The translations under genes and the position numbers were made by a program. The notes below the pieces were generated by a model. The model searched no databases. It had not been told where the DNA came from and saw only the letters and a program-made list of their open reading frames with translations. From Candidatus Omnitrophota bacterium (GTDB lineage: Bacteria > Omnitrophota > Koll11 > Tantalellales > Tantalellaceae), in NCBI GenBank assembly GCA_015231715.1, contig JADGBB010000009.1:1-36275 (forward strand): DNA of 36,275 nt, given 5' to 3'. Shown here piece after piece: positions 7,354 through 14,555 of the stretch. The stretch's first letter is position 1; each line of letters opens with the position of its first letter.

Positions 7354-10287
7354 ATGGCTAAATTTTGGAATACTGATGATGGTCTAGATGACATGATGGA
7401 AAACATCAGTGACGGATTCTTCGTTCTTGATGATGATTTCACAGTGAGATATTTTAATAAAACTGCCGAGAAACTTTTGGGGCGTAATAGAGAAGATGTT
7501 ATAGGCAGAAAGTTGTTTGACTCTTTTCCCGAAGCCCGCGGGTCGATATTCGAAACCAACTATTCACGTGCGATAAATGAAAAAATACCTCTTACATTTG
7601 AAACATATTTTGGTGTATCACCTTATGCGGATTGGTACGAAGTCCGTGTGAATCCCCGCAAGACTGGAGGGATAACTGTATTTTTTCAGGTGATCACCGC
7701 TCGCAAGAAGGCCGGAGAGATGCTGGAAGAAAGTGAAAATAAATTCAAGTCAATTGCTGAAAATGCTGTGGATTTTATTTTTATCAAGGATATAGCCAGA
7801 CGTTATACATTCGTAAACCGGTCCATGCAAGAGCTTTTAGGGCTCTCCCAAGAAGAAATTTTAGGAAAAACACCAGACGAAATTTTCGGTCCAGAACTAG
7901 GGCGCATAGTTCTGGAAGTTGATGATCGTTCTTTCTCCGGCGAAATTGTTGATGAAACAAGAAGCTTTGTAATAAAGGACAGAGAGTTTATTTTTCATAC
8001 GATCCAAAAGGCACTTGAGAAAGAGGACGGCAAGATTATCTCAATTATGGGAATAGTAAGAGACATCACCGAGCGCAAGAAGGCGGAGGAAGAACAGAGA
8101 GAAACCCTTCAGAGACTCGCATTTGCGTTGCAGGGCGGAAATTTGGGAATGTGGGATTGGAATCCCCAGGATGGTGAGGTCGTCTATAACGATCTCTGGG
8201 CTCAGATGCTGGAGTATCGGATTGATGAGGTTGAGCCCACTGTGGAATTTTTCAAGCAGCATGTTCACCCCGAGGATCAAGCTGCCGTTCTTGATCGATT
8301 GACAGGACATATCGAGGGGCGGCTGCCGGTGTATGAGTCCGAGCACAGAATGCGCACCAAGTCCGGCAGGTGGATGTGGGTTCGGGATCGTGGAAAGATC
8401 ACTGCCCGTGACAAGGAAGGGCATCCTGTGCGGGTTACTGGTGTTATCACCGATATAACGGAGCGCAAGAAGGCGGAGGAAGAATACAGAAAGAGTCAGG
8501 AACAATTGAAGCTTAAGTTGGATTCTATTTTAACTCCCGAGACAGATATGGACGAAGAGGAATTAGCCAATATTATCGATAAGAATGAGCTCCAGCCTAT
8601 AATGGACTATTTTTTCAAAGTATCAGGTATGGCGAACGCCATTATTGATCTTAAAGGAAATATACTAGTTGGCGCAGGTTGGCAGGACATTTGCACACAA
8701 TTTCATCGAACTAATCCGGAGGCCGAAAAGAATTGTATCGAAAGCGATACTTTTTTTACCAGAAATATTAAGAAGGGTAAGACTTTATGCTACAAGTGCA
8801 AAAATCACATGTGGGATGTGGCAACTCCGCTATTTATCGGCGATAAACATGTAGGCAATGTTTTTTTAGGGCAGTTCTTTTATTATGATGATAATATCGA
8901 TACAGATCTGTTTATTGATCAGGCAAAAAAGTATGGATTTGATAAAGAAGCTTATCTTGCGGCTTTAGAGCGCGTGCCGCGCCTTAGCAGGGAACAAGTA
9001 AATAATGTAATCTCTTTTCTTGAAAAATTTACAAGATTCATTTCGAAACTCAGTAAAAGTAATATTACACTGGCAAGAGAAATCATTGAGCGCAAGAAGG
9101 CGGAAGAAGAGCTAAAAATCGCTAAAGAAAAAGCTGAGAAGATCAACGAGGCAAAATCAGAGTTCCTCATGAATGTCTCCCATGATATCCGTACACCGAT
9201 GAACGTAATAAACGGATTTAATGAGCTTTTGATGAAGACGCCTCTTAGCGATGAACAGAAAAAGTTCTGCACGACAATAAAGAGAAAAGGACAAGACCTT
9301 ATTAGTTTGATAGAGGATATTATTGATATTTCCGCACTTGAAAATGGTAAAGTGAGGATGCACTACAGCCCGGTATCACTTATTGACTTGATCGAAGATA
9401 TACGTGAAACCACACTAGTGAGGATCGGAGACAAAGATATATCCTTTAGCAGTTCGATCGACGAAAGCGTCTTTGCAAAACTTATGGGTGATTCAATGCG
9501 AATGAAACAAATACTTGAGAACCTCTGCGGGAACGCAGTAAAATATACGGATAAGGGCAAAATCAGCCTTAAAATAAGTGCTATAGACAAAAACATTATG
9601 GAAAAAACCCAAACTATCCGCTTTGTTGTCGAAGATACGGGGACGGGCATCCCGAAGGATAAGATATCGCATATCTTTGAACCGTATTTCAGGTTTTATG
9701 AATTGGGCAAGCACAACGAAAAAGACGGTGTTGGTATGGGCCTGCATATCGTTAAGACGCTTGTAAAAGAGATGGGAGGAAAGATAAATGTTGAGTCTGA
9801 ACCGGGTAAAGGCAGCAAGTTCACGGTCGATTTTAAGATGAAAGAACCTGAAGTTAACGCCGAAGAAAAAAAGGACGAGAAGCCCGAAGAGACTCTGGAA
9901 GCATCGGATCTTGCCGGTATAAACATACTCATTGCCGAAGATAATGAGGATTCACGGGAATTGATGAGTATGGCATTGGCGGATGACAAATGCAATATAC
10001 AGTTTGCGTGTGATGGTGAAGAGGTGCTTAAATCCATGAAAAAGAAGAAGTACGATCTGGTGCTTATGGATCTTAGGATGCCAAAATTGGACGGGTTTAA
10101 AACGACAATGGCAATAAGAAAAGATATAGACAAAAATATCCCGATACTAGCCCTTACCGCTCATGTTGCGGACTGGGTGGAAGGAGAATGTAAAGATGCC
10201 GGGATGAACGGATATATCTCAAAGCCGATAGATATCAATAAATTAAAAACCGCGATTCTTAAGTTTGGGGTCAGACCCCGAAACTAG
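7354..10287 (+). CDS. Hybrid sensor histidine kinase, PAS-PAS-PAS-PocR-HisKA-HATPase-REC
   Basis: A 977-aa protein without transmembrane segments, so a cytoplasmic sensor. Domains in order are PAS (10-117), PAS (125-240), a PAS_3-type domain (250-368), a PocR ligand-binding domain (about 385-570, with the Cys-rich stretch GKTLCYKCKNHMWDVATP), HisKA with phospho-acceptor H610 in NVSHDIRTPMN, a HATPase with N-box (from 720) and G-box VEDTGTGIP (760), and a receiver with D906 in LVLMDLRMP. Signal flow would be ligand to H610 to D906. No output partner is adjacent. The ATG at 7354 has GGAGATAAGG upstream. The PAS_3 module is bordered by identical DNA repeats. The last residues, GVRPRN and stop, are encoded by a REP-like repeat, so the natural C-terminus may have been replaced. 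Confidence 0.92.
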   Translation: MAKFWNTDDGLDDMMENISDGFFVLDDDFTVRYFNKTAEKLLGRNREDVIGRKLFDSFPEARGSIFETNYSRAINEKIPLTFETYFGVSPYADWYEVRVNPRKTGGITVFFQVITARKKAGEMLEESENKFKSIAENAVDFIFIKDIARRYTFVNRSMQELLGLSQEEILGKTPDEIFGPELGRIVLEVDDRSFSGEIVDETRSFVIKDREFIFHTIQKALEKEDGKIISIMGIVRDITERKKAEEEQRETLQRLAFALQGGNLGMWDWNPQDGEVVYNDLWAQMLEYRIDEVEPTVEFFKQHVHPEDQAAVLDRLTGHIEGRLPVYESEHRMRTKSGRWMWVRDRGKITARDKEGHPVRVTGVITDITERKKAEEEYRKSQEQLKLKLDSILTPETDMDEEELANIIDKNELQPIMDYFFKVSGMANAIIDLKGNILVGAGWQDICTQFHRTNPEAEKNCIESDTFFTRNIKKGKTLCYKCKNHMWDVATPLFIGDKHVGNVFLGQFFYYDDNIDTDLFIDQAKKYGFDKEAYLAALERVPRLSREQVNNVISFLEKFTRFISKLSKSNITLAREIIERKKAEEELKIAKEKAEKINEAKSEFLMNVSHDIRTPMNVINGFNELLMKTPLSDEQKKFCTTIKRKGQDLISLIEDIIDISALENGKVRMHYSPVSLIDLIEDIRETTLVRIGDKDISFSSSIDESVFAKLMGDSMRMKQILENLCGNAVKYTDKGKISLKISAIDKNIMEKTQTIRFVVEDTGTGIPKDKISHIFEPYFRFYELGKHNEKDGVGMGLHIVKTLVKEMGGKINVESEPGKGSKFTVDFKMKEPEVNAEEKKDEKPEETLEASDLAGINILIAEDNEDSRELMSMALADDKCNIQFACDGEEVLKSMKKKKYDLVLMDLRMPKLDGFKTTMAIRKDIDKNIPILALTAHVADWVEGECKDAGMNGYISKPIDINKLKTAILKFGVRPRN
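8071..8484 (+). repeat. Direct linker repeats flanking the third PAS module
   Basis: A 24-bp sequence starting GAGCGCAAGAAGGCGGAGGA occurs at 8071-8094 and identically at 8461-8484. A third copy with two changes is at 9088-9111. They encode ERKKAEEE linkers (residues 240, 370 and 579). The DNA between the first two copies is visibly richer in G and C than the rest of the gene. Confidence 0.8.
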
Positions 10288-10289
10288 AA
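10267..10289 (+). repeat. REP-like palindrome forming the end of the histidine kinase gene
   Basis: GGGGTCAGACCCCGAAACTA continues as GAA. It shares 22 bp exactly with 7040-7061, and its TAG (10285-10287) is the kinase stop codon. Confidence 0.75.
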
Positions 10290-10358
10290 TTAATAGAAAA
10301 CTTGAATCTGCCCAGCCACTACAAATAAGGGAAAGAGTTTAATCATGGCTAGTTTTTT

Positions 10359-10438
10359 TATACCCTATCAGTTGTATTTCTATTAAAAATGTACCTGATA
10401 GGGTTTATTGTTTTTGTAAATATACCCGAAGGGGTATT
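10359..10438 (+). promoter_or_regulatory. Upstream operator-like repeats of the hipBST locus
   Basis: TATAC-N10-GTATT (10359-10378) and TATAC-N8-GTATT (10421-10438) resemble the site TATAC-N10-GTATA inside the hipB promoter. The second contains the perfect dyad ATACCC/GGGTAT. In addition ACCCTATCAG (10362-10371) and CTGATAGGGT (10395-10404) form a perfect 10-bp inverted repeat that could be a weak terminator or a long-range operator pair. HipB-type repressors bind spaced TATCC-like half-sites, so autoregulation is likely. Confidence 0.6.
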
Positions 10439-10454
10439 TTAAAAACAAAAAATA

Positions 10455-10483
10455 TTGACATTATACCCTATGAGGTGTATACT
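10455..10483 (+). promoter_or_regulatory. hipBST promoter with overlapping operator
   Basis: A consensus TTGACA (10455-10460), a 17-bp spacer and TATACT (10478-10483). The near-palindrome TATAC-CCTATGAGGT-GTATA (10462-10481) occupies the spacer and the -10 box, so a bound repressor would block RNA polymerase. The expected +1 falls on or next to the ATG at 10490, implying a leaderless transcript. Confidence 0.8.
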
Positions 10484-10489
10484 TGTTGC

Positions 10490-10693
10490 ATGAATTCTAT
10501 AGGTCAAAAAGTTAAAGAAATAAGAAAAAATACAGGATTAACTCAAAAGGAACTGTCATTGAGGTGCGGAGTCGGTTTGCGTTTCATGCGTGAGTTGGAA
10601 CAAGGGAAAAAAACACTTCGTCTGGATAAGGTGGGGCAGGTTCTAGATTTTCTTGGGTGTCATTTGGAAGTGATCGACAATGAAAGAAAATAA
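10490..10693 (+). CDS. hipB: HipB-like antitoxin/repressor (XRE family)
   Basis: A 67-aa helix-turn-helix protein, SIGQKVKEIRKNTGLTQKEL with recognition region CGVGLRFMRELEQGKKTLRL, typical of HipB. It should bind the TATAC...GTATA operators upstream and repress the locus, and in HipBST systems it adds to toxin control. The ATG at 10490 is preferred over a GTG at 10475 because the GTG lies inside the promoter; transcription would start at about 10490, giving leaderless translation. It overlaps hipS by 14 bp, so the genes are translationally linked. Confidence 0.85.
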   Translation: MNSIGQKVKEIRKNTGLTQKELSLRCGVGLRFMRELEQGKKTLRLDKVGQVLDFLGCHLEVIDNERK

Positions 10694-11018
10694 TTTTCGT
10701 AAAGCAGAAGTTTTTTTTAAAGAGATACCGGCAGGTCTTTTGGAAGAGCTGCCGAATGGATATAAGTTTACTTATTACGAAAGATATCTAACGAAAAAAA
10801 ATGCCTCAGCTGTTTCCGTAACATTGCCGTTAAGAAAAGATCCTTATCAGGCAAGTGAGATGTTCTCTTTTTTTAAAGGATTATTGGCTGAAGGATGGTA
10901 TAAAGATATCGTATGTAAGACCATTAAATGCGATCCGGACGATGACCTTGCTTTAATACGGTCATCAGGTGACAATACTATAGGTGCGGTAACAGTAAAA
11001 CCTATAAAAGAGGAATAA
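10680..11018 (+). CDS. hipS: HipS-like small protein (HipA N-terminal subdomain), probable antitoxin
   Basis: A 112-aa protein equal to the N-terminal subdomain of HipA kinases, with typical elements such as a LPNGYKFTYYERYL strand-turn region and FFKGLLAEGWYKDIV. In classical HipA this part is fused to the kinase. As a separate gene between hipB and a shortened kinase it marks the tripartite HipBST type, in which HipS binds and neutralises HipT. The start overlaps hipB. The stop (11016-11018) is followed in the -1 frame by sequence leading directly into the kinase, so a ribosomal frameshift near AUA-AAA-GAG could in principle make a fused HipA-like product. Confidence 0.8.
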   Translation: MKENNFRKAEVFFKEIPAGLLEELPNGYKFTYYERYLTKKNASAVSVTLPLRKDPYQASEMFSFFKGLLAEGWYKDIVCKTIKCDPDDDLALIRSSGDNTIGAVTVKPIKEE

Positions 11019-11083
11019 AAATTAAAAAGATCGATCTACTATTATCAAACGTCGCTATTGAGGCACAATCATTACCCGGGAAA

Positions 11084-11830
11084 ATGTCGATTTCAGGTGT
11101 CCAGCCTAAGTTGCCTGCCGTTTATGACCAAAAGAAAAAGCTTTATGTAGTAGATCCATACGGTGAATATATCCTCAAACCGCAGACCCAGTCATTCAGC
11201 CATATTCCGGAAAATGAAAATATGTGTATGAATATAGCCGAAGAGTTAGGTATAGATGTGCCTTTTCATGAGCTTGTTGAAATGAAAGACGGCTCATTGG
11301 CATATATTGTAAAAAGATTTGACCGTGATAAAAAAGGGAAATTGCATCAGGAGGATTTCTCCCAGATACTTGATCAGGACAAATACAAAGGTTCAGTTGA
11401 AGCTATCGCTAAAAGAATAAAAGAGATCTCTGCTGTCCCAGGTCTAGATACACAACTATTTTTTGACAGAGTTATATTTAATTACCTGATAGGTAACGGT
11501 GACGCTCATTTAAAAAATTATTCCATTATTTACGATAATAACGGAGCAAAGAGATTGTCTCCGGCGTATGATCTAGTTTCTTCTAAACTGGTTATTCCAA
11601 AAGAAGAAGAGAGCGCCATAGCGATCAACGGTAAAAAAAATAATTTATCCATAAAAGATTTCGAAGCTGTCGCGGAAAGTTTAAACATACCTAAAAAGGT
11701 GCGATATAGATTGTTCGAAGGCAAAAAAAATGTTTTTATAAAACATGCAACCGATTCATTCCTTCCTGAAGAAAATAAAGAAACGTTCATCGCCTTAGTG
11801 GAACAACGATCCAGTACTTTAAGAATATAA
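11084..11830 (+). CDS. hipT: HipT-like serine/threonine kinase toxin
   Basis: A HipA_C-fold protein kinase. HipT toxins phosphorylate an aminoacyl-tRNA synthetase (TrpS in E. coli O127) and stop translation. Residues numbered from the ATG at 11084 are S2-I-S4 in MSISGVQPKL, the Ser-x-Ser autophosphorylation motif of the Gly-rich loop, K32 (ILKP), catalytic D140 and N145 (GNGDAHLKN), and metal-binding D163 (SPAYDLV). All are intact. The ATG at 11084 places the Gly-rich loop at the extreme N-terminus, which is unlikely. The same frame is open back to 10973 but has no ATG, GTG or TTG there. A non-standard start (ATT 11021 or ATA 11015, just after AGAGGA) would add 21-23 residues, IKKIDLLLSNVAIEAQSLPG being the last part. 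Confidence 0.82.
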   Translation: MSISGVQPKLPAVYDQKKKLYVVDPYGEYILKPQTQSFSHIPENENMCMNIAEELGIDVPFHELVEMKDGSLAYIVKRFDRDKKGKLHQEDFSQILDQDKYKGSVEAIAKRIKEISAVPGLDTQLFFDRVIFNYLIGNGDAHLKNYSIIYDNNGAKRLSPAYDLVSSKLVIPKEEESAIAINGKKNNLSIKDFEAVAESLNIPKKVRYRLFEGKKNVFIKHATDSFLPEENKETFIALVEQRSSTLRI

Positions 11831-11845
11831 TTTCAAATTCAGTTA

Positions 11846-11903
11846 AAATTCGGGGCAAAAATTCGAAAATTCGGAAAATTCGGGGGGCACGATACTTAAT
11901 TCG
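11846..11903 (+). repeat. AATTCGG-rich repeat, possibly a decayed REP/RAYT end
   Basis: AAAATTCGGGG-type units occur at 11846, 11858, 11867 and 11876, the last reading AATTCGGGGGGCACGATACT. Similar sequences end many IS200-like/RAYT units, as I remember them. The 199 bp between hipT and the next gene hold nothing else that I recognise. Confidence 0.4.
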
Positions 11904-12029
11904 CTGACAGGGAACTGTCGTCAATAACTATTCTCCGATTTAGTGTCTCCTGATTTAGGATTTACCCGTAATAATAGTGCCTTGCTTTATTATATGGATA
12001 TGATAAGATTAGTTTTAGTGAGGTAAAAA

Positions 12030-12527
12030 ATGATCATATATGAAGATATTTTAAAAGAATTCCAGAAACAAAAAGTTCAATATTTGATTGTTGGCGGTTT
12101 AGCATTGAATCTTCTCGGTGCGGCAAGAGCAACGTACGATCTTGACATAATAGCGCTTCTGACGGATGGGAACCTAGAAAAAATTGTAAAGATACTAAAA
12201 AAGTATGGATACAAAGTCAAACAGCCGTTAGATCCTATGCAAATAGCGGATAAAGAAATTCGTGAGGGTTGGATCCGTGACAAAAACCTTAAAGCTTTCA
12301 ATTTTTATAAAGACAAAACCGGAGAAGAAGTAGATATAGTATTAGATATTCCTGTGTCATTCGAAAAATCATACAAGAATTCTAAACTTATAAAAATCGG
12401 TACATTCAATATTAGAGTTATGGGAATAGATGATATGATAAAGATGAAAAAATATGCCGGAAGAGAAATCGATAAACAAGATATAGCTGTTTTAAAAAAG
12501 ATCAAAAATATGGAGAAAAAATCTTGA
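12030..12527 (+). CDS. MNT-like nucleotidyltransferase
   Basis: A 165-aa minimal nucleotidyltransferase of the group found in AbiEii/MNT toxin-antitoxin modules. The N-terminal core has VGGLALNLLGAARATYDLDI (residues ~22-41), where the GG and the DLD carboxylates form the nucleotide/metal site. A third carboxylate is probably in EEVDIVLDI (~106-114). The C-terminal helix MGIDDMIKMKKYAGREIDKQDI is also typical. The start has GAGG seven bases upstream. The stop overlaps the start of a 56-aa gene, so the two form a coupled pair. Such enzymes add nucleotides to tRNA or to a partner toxin; the target here is unknown. Confidence 0.8.
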   Translation: MIIYEDILKEFQKQKVQYLIVGGLALNLLGAARATYDLDIIALLTDGNLEKIVKILKKYGYKVKQPLDPMQIADKEIREGWIRDKNLKAFNFYKDKTGEEVDIVLDIPVSFEKSYKNSKLIKIGTFNIRVMGIDDMIKMKKYAGREIDKQDIAVLKKIKNMEKKS

Positions 12528-12694
12528 AATACCGATGGGAAAGTGAATCAGAAAAAATTAAAGATAGGATGAAAATTTCTCCTAAGGAAAAATTGATCAG
12601 ACTTAGAAGAATAATGGAGTTTACCGACCATTTTTCAACCAAACAAACAAAAAAAATACGAAAAACACTATTAAGTGGAAGTAATCCCCAATAA
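12524..12694 (+). CDS. Small basic protein coupled to the nucleotidyltransferase
   Basis: A 56-aa ORF starting with TTG inside the TTGA that also holds the stop of the preceding gene, with GGAG 8 bases upstream. It reads (M)KYRWESESEKIKDRMKISPK then EKLIRLRRIMEFTDHFS, helical and rich in Lys and Arg. Similar short ORFs follow this class of nucleotidyltransferase, and they may be the partner of a two-gene toxin-antitoxin-like module. No domain is recognised. Confidence 0.55.
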   Translation: MKYRWESESEKIKDRMKISPKEKLIRLRRIMEFTDHFSTKQTKKIRKTLLSGSNPQ

Positions 12695-12713
12695 AATAAT
12701 AACATTAAAATAG

Positions 12714-12741
12714 TTGATTTGCCTGATTTTTATGGTAAAAT
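12714..12741 (+). promoter_or_regulatory. Original tRNA-Ser promoter, now separated from the intact tRNA
   Basis: TTGATT (12714-12719), 16 bp and TAAAAT (12736-12741), with +1 expected near 12748, some 18 bp before the truncated tRNA (12766). The 34-of-36 match to the region around 7115 supports a conserved stable-RNA promoter. It now reads into the left end of the integrated element. Confidence 0.6.
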
Positions 12742-12760
12742 CATAACCAACAATTTAAGT

Positions 12761-12804
12761 TTTGCGGAGAGGTGGCTGAGCGGCTTAAGGCAACGGTTTG
12801 CTAA
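12761..12804 (+). repeat. attL: truncated tRNA-Ser (5' half to the anticodon loop)
   Basis: TTTGCGGAGAGGTGGCTGAG continues to ...GGTTTGCTAA and matches 25269-25312 with one C/T difference. Similarity stops exactly at the 3' side of the anticodon loop, so strand exchange probably occurs in that loop. This copy cannot form a tRNA. Confidence 0.9.
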
Positions 12805-12825
12805 GACTAAAAGGCACATTTCTCC

Positions 12826-12892
12826 AAACCCCCATAAACACTAGACTTCACGCTGAAACCCCTATAAACACTTGATTTCCTATTAACCCCTA
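12826..12892 (+). repeat. Iteron-like repeats at the left end of the element
   Basis: AAACCCCCATAAACACTAGA (12826-12845) and AAACCCCTATAAACACTTGA (12856-12875) are 18/20 identical and spaced 30 bp apart. A weaker AACCCCTAT follows at 12885. They may be origin iterons for the SF3 helicase or integrase arm sites. A partial echo, AACCCCT...TAAACACTTC, lies near 14612. Confidence 0.6.
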
Positions 12893-12937
12893 TTTGTTCC
12901 AATTTGTATCAATTTGCCCCTATTGGGACGTATTTAA

Positions 12938-13012
12938 GACACCGTCAAGCCACCGAAGACACCGACGACGATTTGGCAAACGCCGCCTCGGGGGGTGGGG
13001 TGTATGCGCTAG
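12938..13012 (+). pseudogene. GC-rich relic resembling an integrase 3' end
   Basis: GACACCgTCAAGCCACCGA (12938-12956) matches 18/19 with 25183-25201 inside the integrase gene, in the same reading frame (DTVKPP against DTLKPP). The frame runs on to TAG 13010-13012 but begins right after a TAA. It may be the tail of an earlier integrase at this tRNA. The block is strikingly GC-rich in AT-rich surroundings. The remainder of 12805-13089 holds only the iterons and an AT-rich stretch. Confidence 0.35.
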
Positions 13013-13089
13013 TGTTTGGTAGGAGTCTCACAAAATTTTTTAAATTTTTTTAAAAAAAGAAGTCAAATGTTGGTCAAATTTTGCAAGTC

Positions 13090-13118
13090 TTGTAAAAGAG
13101 AAAGATTAGAGTTATTAT
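13090..13118 (+). promoter_or_regulatory. Candidate promoter for the PLD-like gene
   Basis: TTGTAA (13090-13095), 17 bp and TATTAT (13113-13118), 46 bp upstream of the ATG at 13164. Confidence 0.45.
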
Positions 13119-13163
13119 GTAATGTCTTTAAAATTTTTCTAATATGTGGAGAGGGAAAGAATT

Positions 13164-13889
13164 ATGTCTAAATTGTCTGATAAAGAATTTTGGTTTATTA
13201 GTGTTTACACTCGAGCGAGGGGTTTTGGTAAATCGCACCGAAAACACGATATTTGGGACTATATGAAAGGATTATGTTGCTACGATTCAGATGAATGGAT
13301 AGCATCTTTGATAAAAAAGAATGTTTTAAGTGAATCTCCTGATAAACAAAAGGTTAAATTTACAGATTATGGGGTTGATTTATTTAGAGCAATGAAAGAT
13401 GATCAAAAAGATTGGGATTCTAAAAATATTATCAAAATATCTACTGCTGATAAAGACGAGATTTTAATAAGGGCAGGGGAAAATTTTATAGCAAATCGCT
13501 TTATAAGGGATTTGATCAAAAGTTGTTCTGAAAAAATGAAAATAATAGATCCATATATGGGTAGTGACTTTTTCGATCTTTTGGAAGATTTGAATCACAA
13601 TTTAACGGTGGAAATTATTACTTCAGACCAAACAAAGAAAACGGTGAGAAAAACTTATTTGGATTATAGAAGTCAATATCCAAACATTAAAATGAAGATT
13701 TTGCCGTACTCTGAAGCTAAATTCCATGATAGGTTTATCATTATTGATGAACAGTGTGGTTTTCATTTTGGCTATTCTTTAAAAGATTTAGGGAAAAGGG
13801 ATTCTCAAATCAATAAATTGGGTAACATTTCCAAATATCTTCTTATGTTTGGCGAATATTGGCAAGAAGGGAATTTATTGGCTAGTTGA
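13164..13889 (+). CDS. PLD-like (HKD-type) domain protein
   Basis: 241 residues. The N-terminal ~90 residues look like a small winged-helix or wHTH-type region (ISVYTRARGFGKSHRKHDIW, then a KVKFTDYGVDLFRAM strand-helix). The C-terminal half ends in a phospholipase-D-like signature, FHDRFIIIDEQCGFHFGYSLKDLGKR, with H188 and the D/R/K residues of a degenerate HxK motif. Only one HKD-like motif is seen, so it would act as a dimer if catalytic. Proteins of this type occur in phage and defence islands; the substrate is unknown. The ATG at 13164 follows GGAGAGGGA; an upstream GTG (13146) is less likely. Confidence 0.65.
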   Translation: MSKLSDKEFWFISVYTRARGFGKSHRKHDIWDYMKGLCCYDSDEWIASLIKKNVLSESPDKQKVKFTDYGVDLFRAMKDDQKDWDSKNIIKISTADKDEILIRAGENFIANRFIRDLIKSCSEKMKIIDPYMGSDFFDLLEDLNHNLTVEIITSDQTKKTVRKTYLDYRSQYPNIKMKILPYSEAKFHDRFIIIDEQCGFHFGYSLKDLGKRDSQINKLGNISKYLLMFGEYWQEGNLLAS

Positions 13890-13961
13890 TAGGAAGGTTT
13901 ACTAAAACCCAGTCAGCTTCATATATACGGTGATAAGCTTATTGTAAAAGGGAGGTCAGGA

Positions 13962-14555
13962 ATGAATGATGATCTTGAAAAACAATTTGATATTTATATG
14001 AGTGCTAAGGATAATCAAGTATCTAGTAATTCTCAAAAAGACCTTGTTCTAAAAGAAGCTGAAGTCAAGGTGAAAAACCTATTTAAAGAAAATATAAAAA
14101 ATGTGATAGAAACTGTTTTTGAGAAATATAGTGAAAATTGCAAAGAAAGAAAACTTAACGTTAATTACAGTGTAGAAAGCTGGATGGGAGTATCTCTATT
14201 TTGTTTGGAAGCTGATTCTTCTGATAATTTGATGAGAGCTTTAGATGAATATCCAACCTTAATGATTAGTTTTGATCAGCATCATATTAAATATGACTGG
14301 TTTAAAGATTATGAAGGATATTTGCAGACAGGAGGAGAGCCTGTATGCTGCGTGAGTTCTTACAGGATTGAAAAGCGAGCTTTAAAGGGGATAAAAGTAG
14401 GGGGAAAGAAATTAGTTGATTGGCTAACTTTTAGTAATGAATATGTATATAGGAAGCATAAATGGGGTTTTTGGGAAATTAGCAAGATTAATGAATCTTT
14501 TTTGTCAGAAATATTAGAGGCTTTTATTTTGGCGTACTTGAAACAAATATCTTAA
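13962..14555 (+). CDS. Hypothetical protein (197 aa)
   Basis: A soluble, acidic protein with no recognised domain. Residues 25-65 are predicted helical and charged (KEAEVKVKNLFKENIKNVIE), followed by a Trp- and Tyr-rich region (YDWFKDYEGYLQTGGEPVCC). The start has a strong GGGAGG ten bases upstream. It follows the PLD-like gene after 72 bp and is probably co-transcribed. It has no signal peptide or membrane segment. It is cargo of the satellite. Confidence 0.65.
   Translation: MNDDLEKQFDIYMSAKDNQVSSNSQKDLVLKEAEVKVKNLFKENIKNVIETVFEKYSENCKERKLNVNYSVESWMGVSLFCLEADSSDNLMRALDEYPTLMISFDQHHIKYDWFKDYEGYLQTGGEPVCCVSSYRIEKRALKGIKVGGKKLVDWLTFSNEYVYRKHKWGFWEISKINESFLSEILEAFILAYLKQIS

Noticed and set aside
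8041..8505. 154-codon minus-strand frame within the histidine kinase
   Set aside because: Antisense shadow of the GC-richer PAS module; the plus strand encodes a well-conserved domain.
12826..12892. Possible CRISPR array
   Set aside because: Only two good repeat units, spacers of about 10 bp and no cas gene nearby; iteron or integrase-arm sites fit better.
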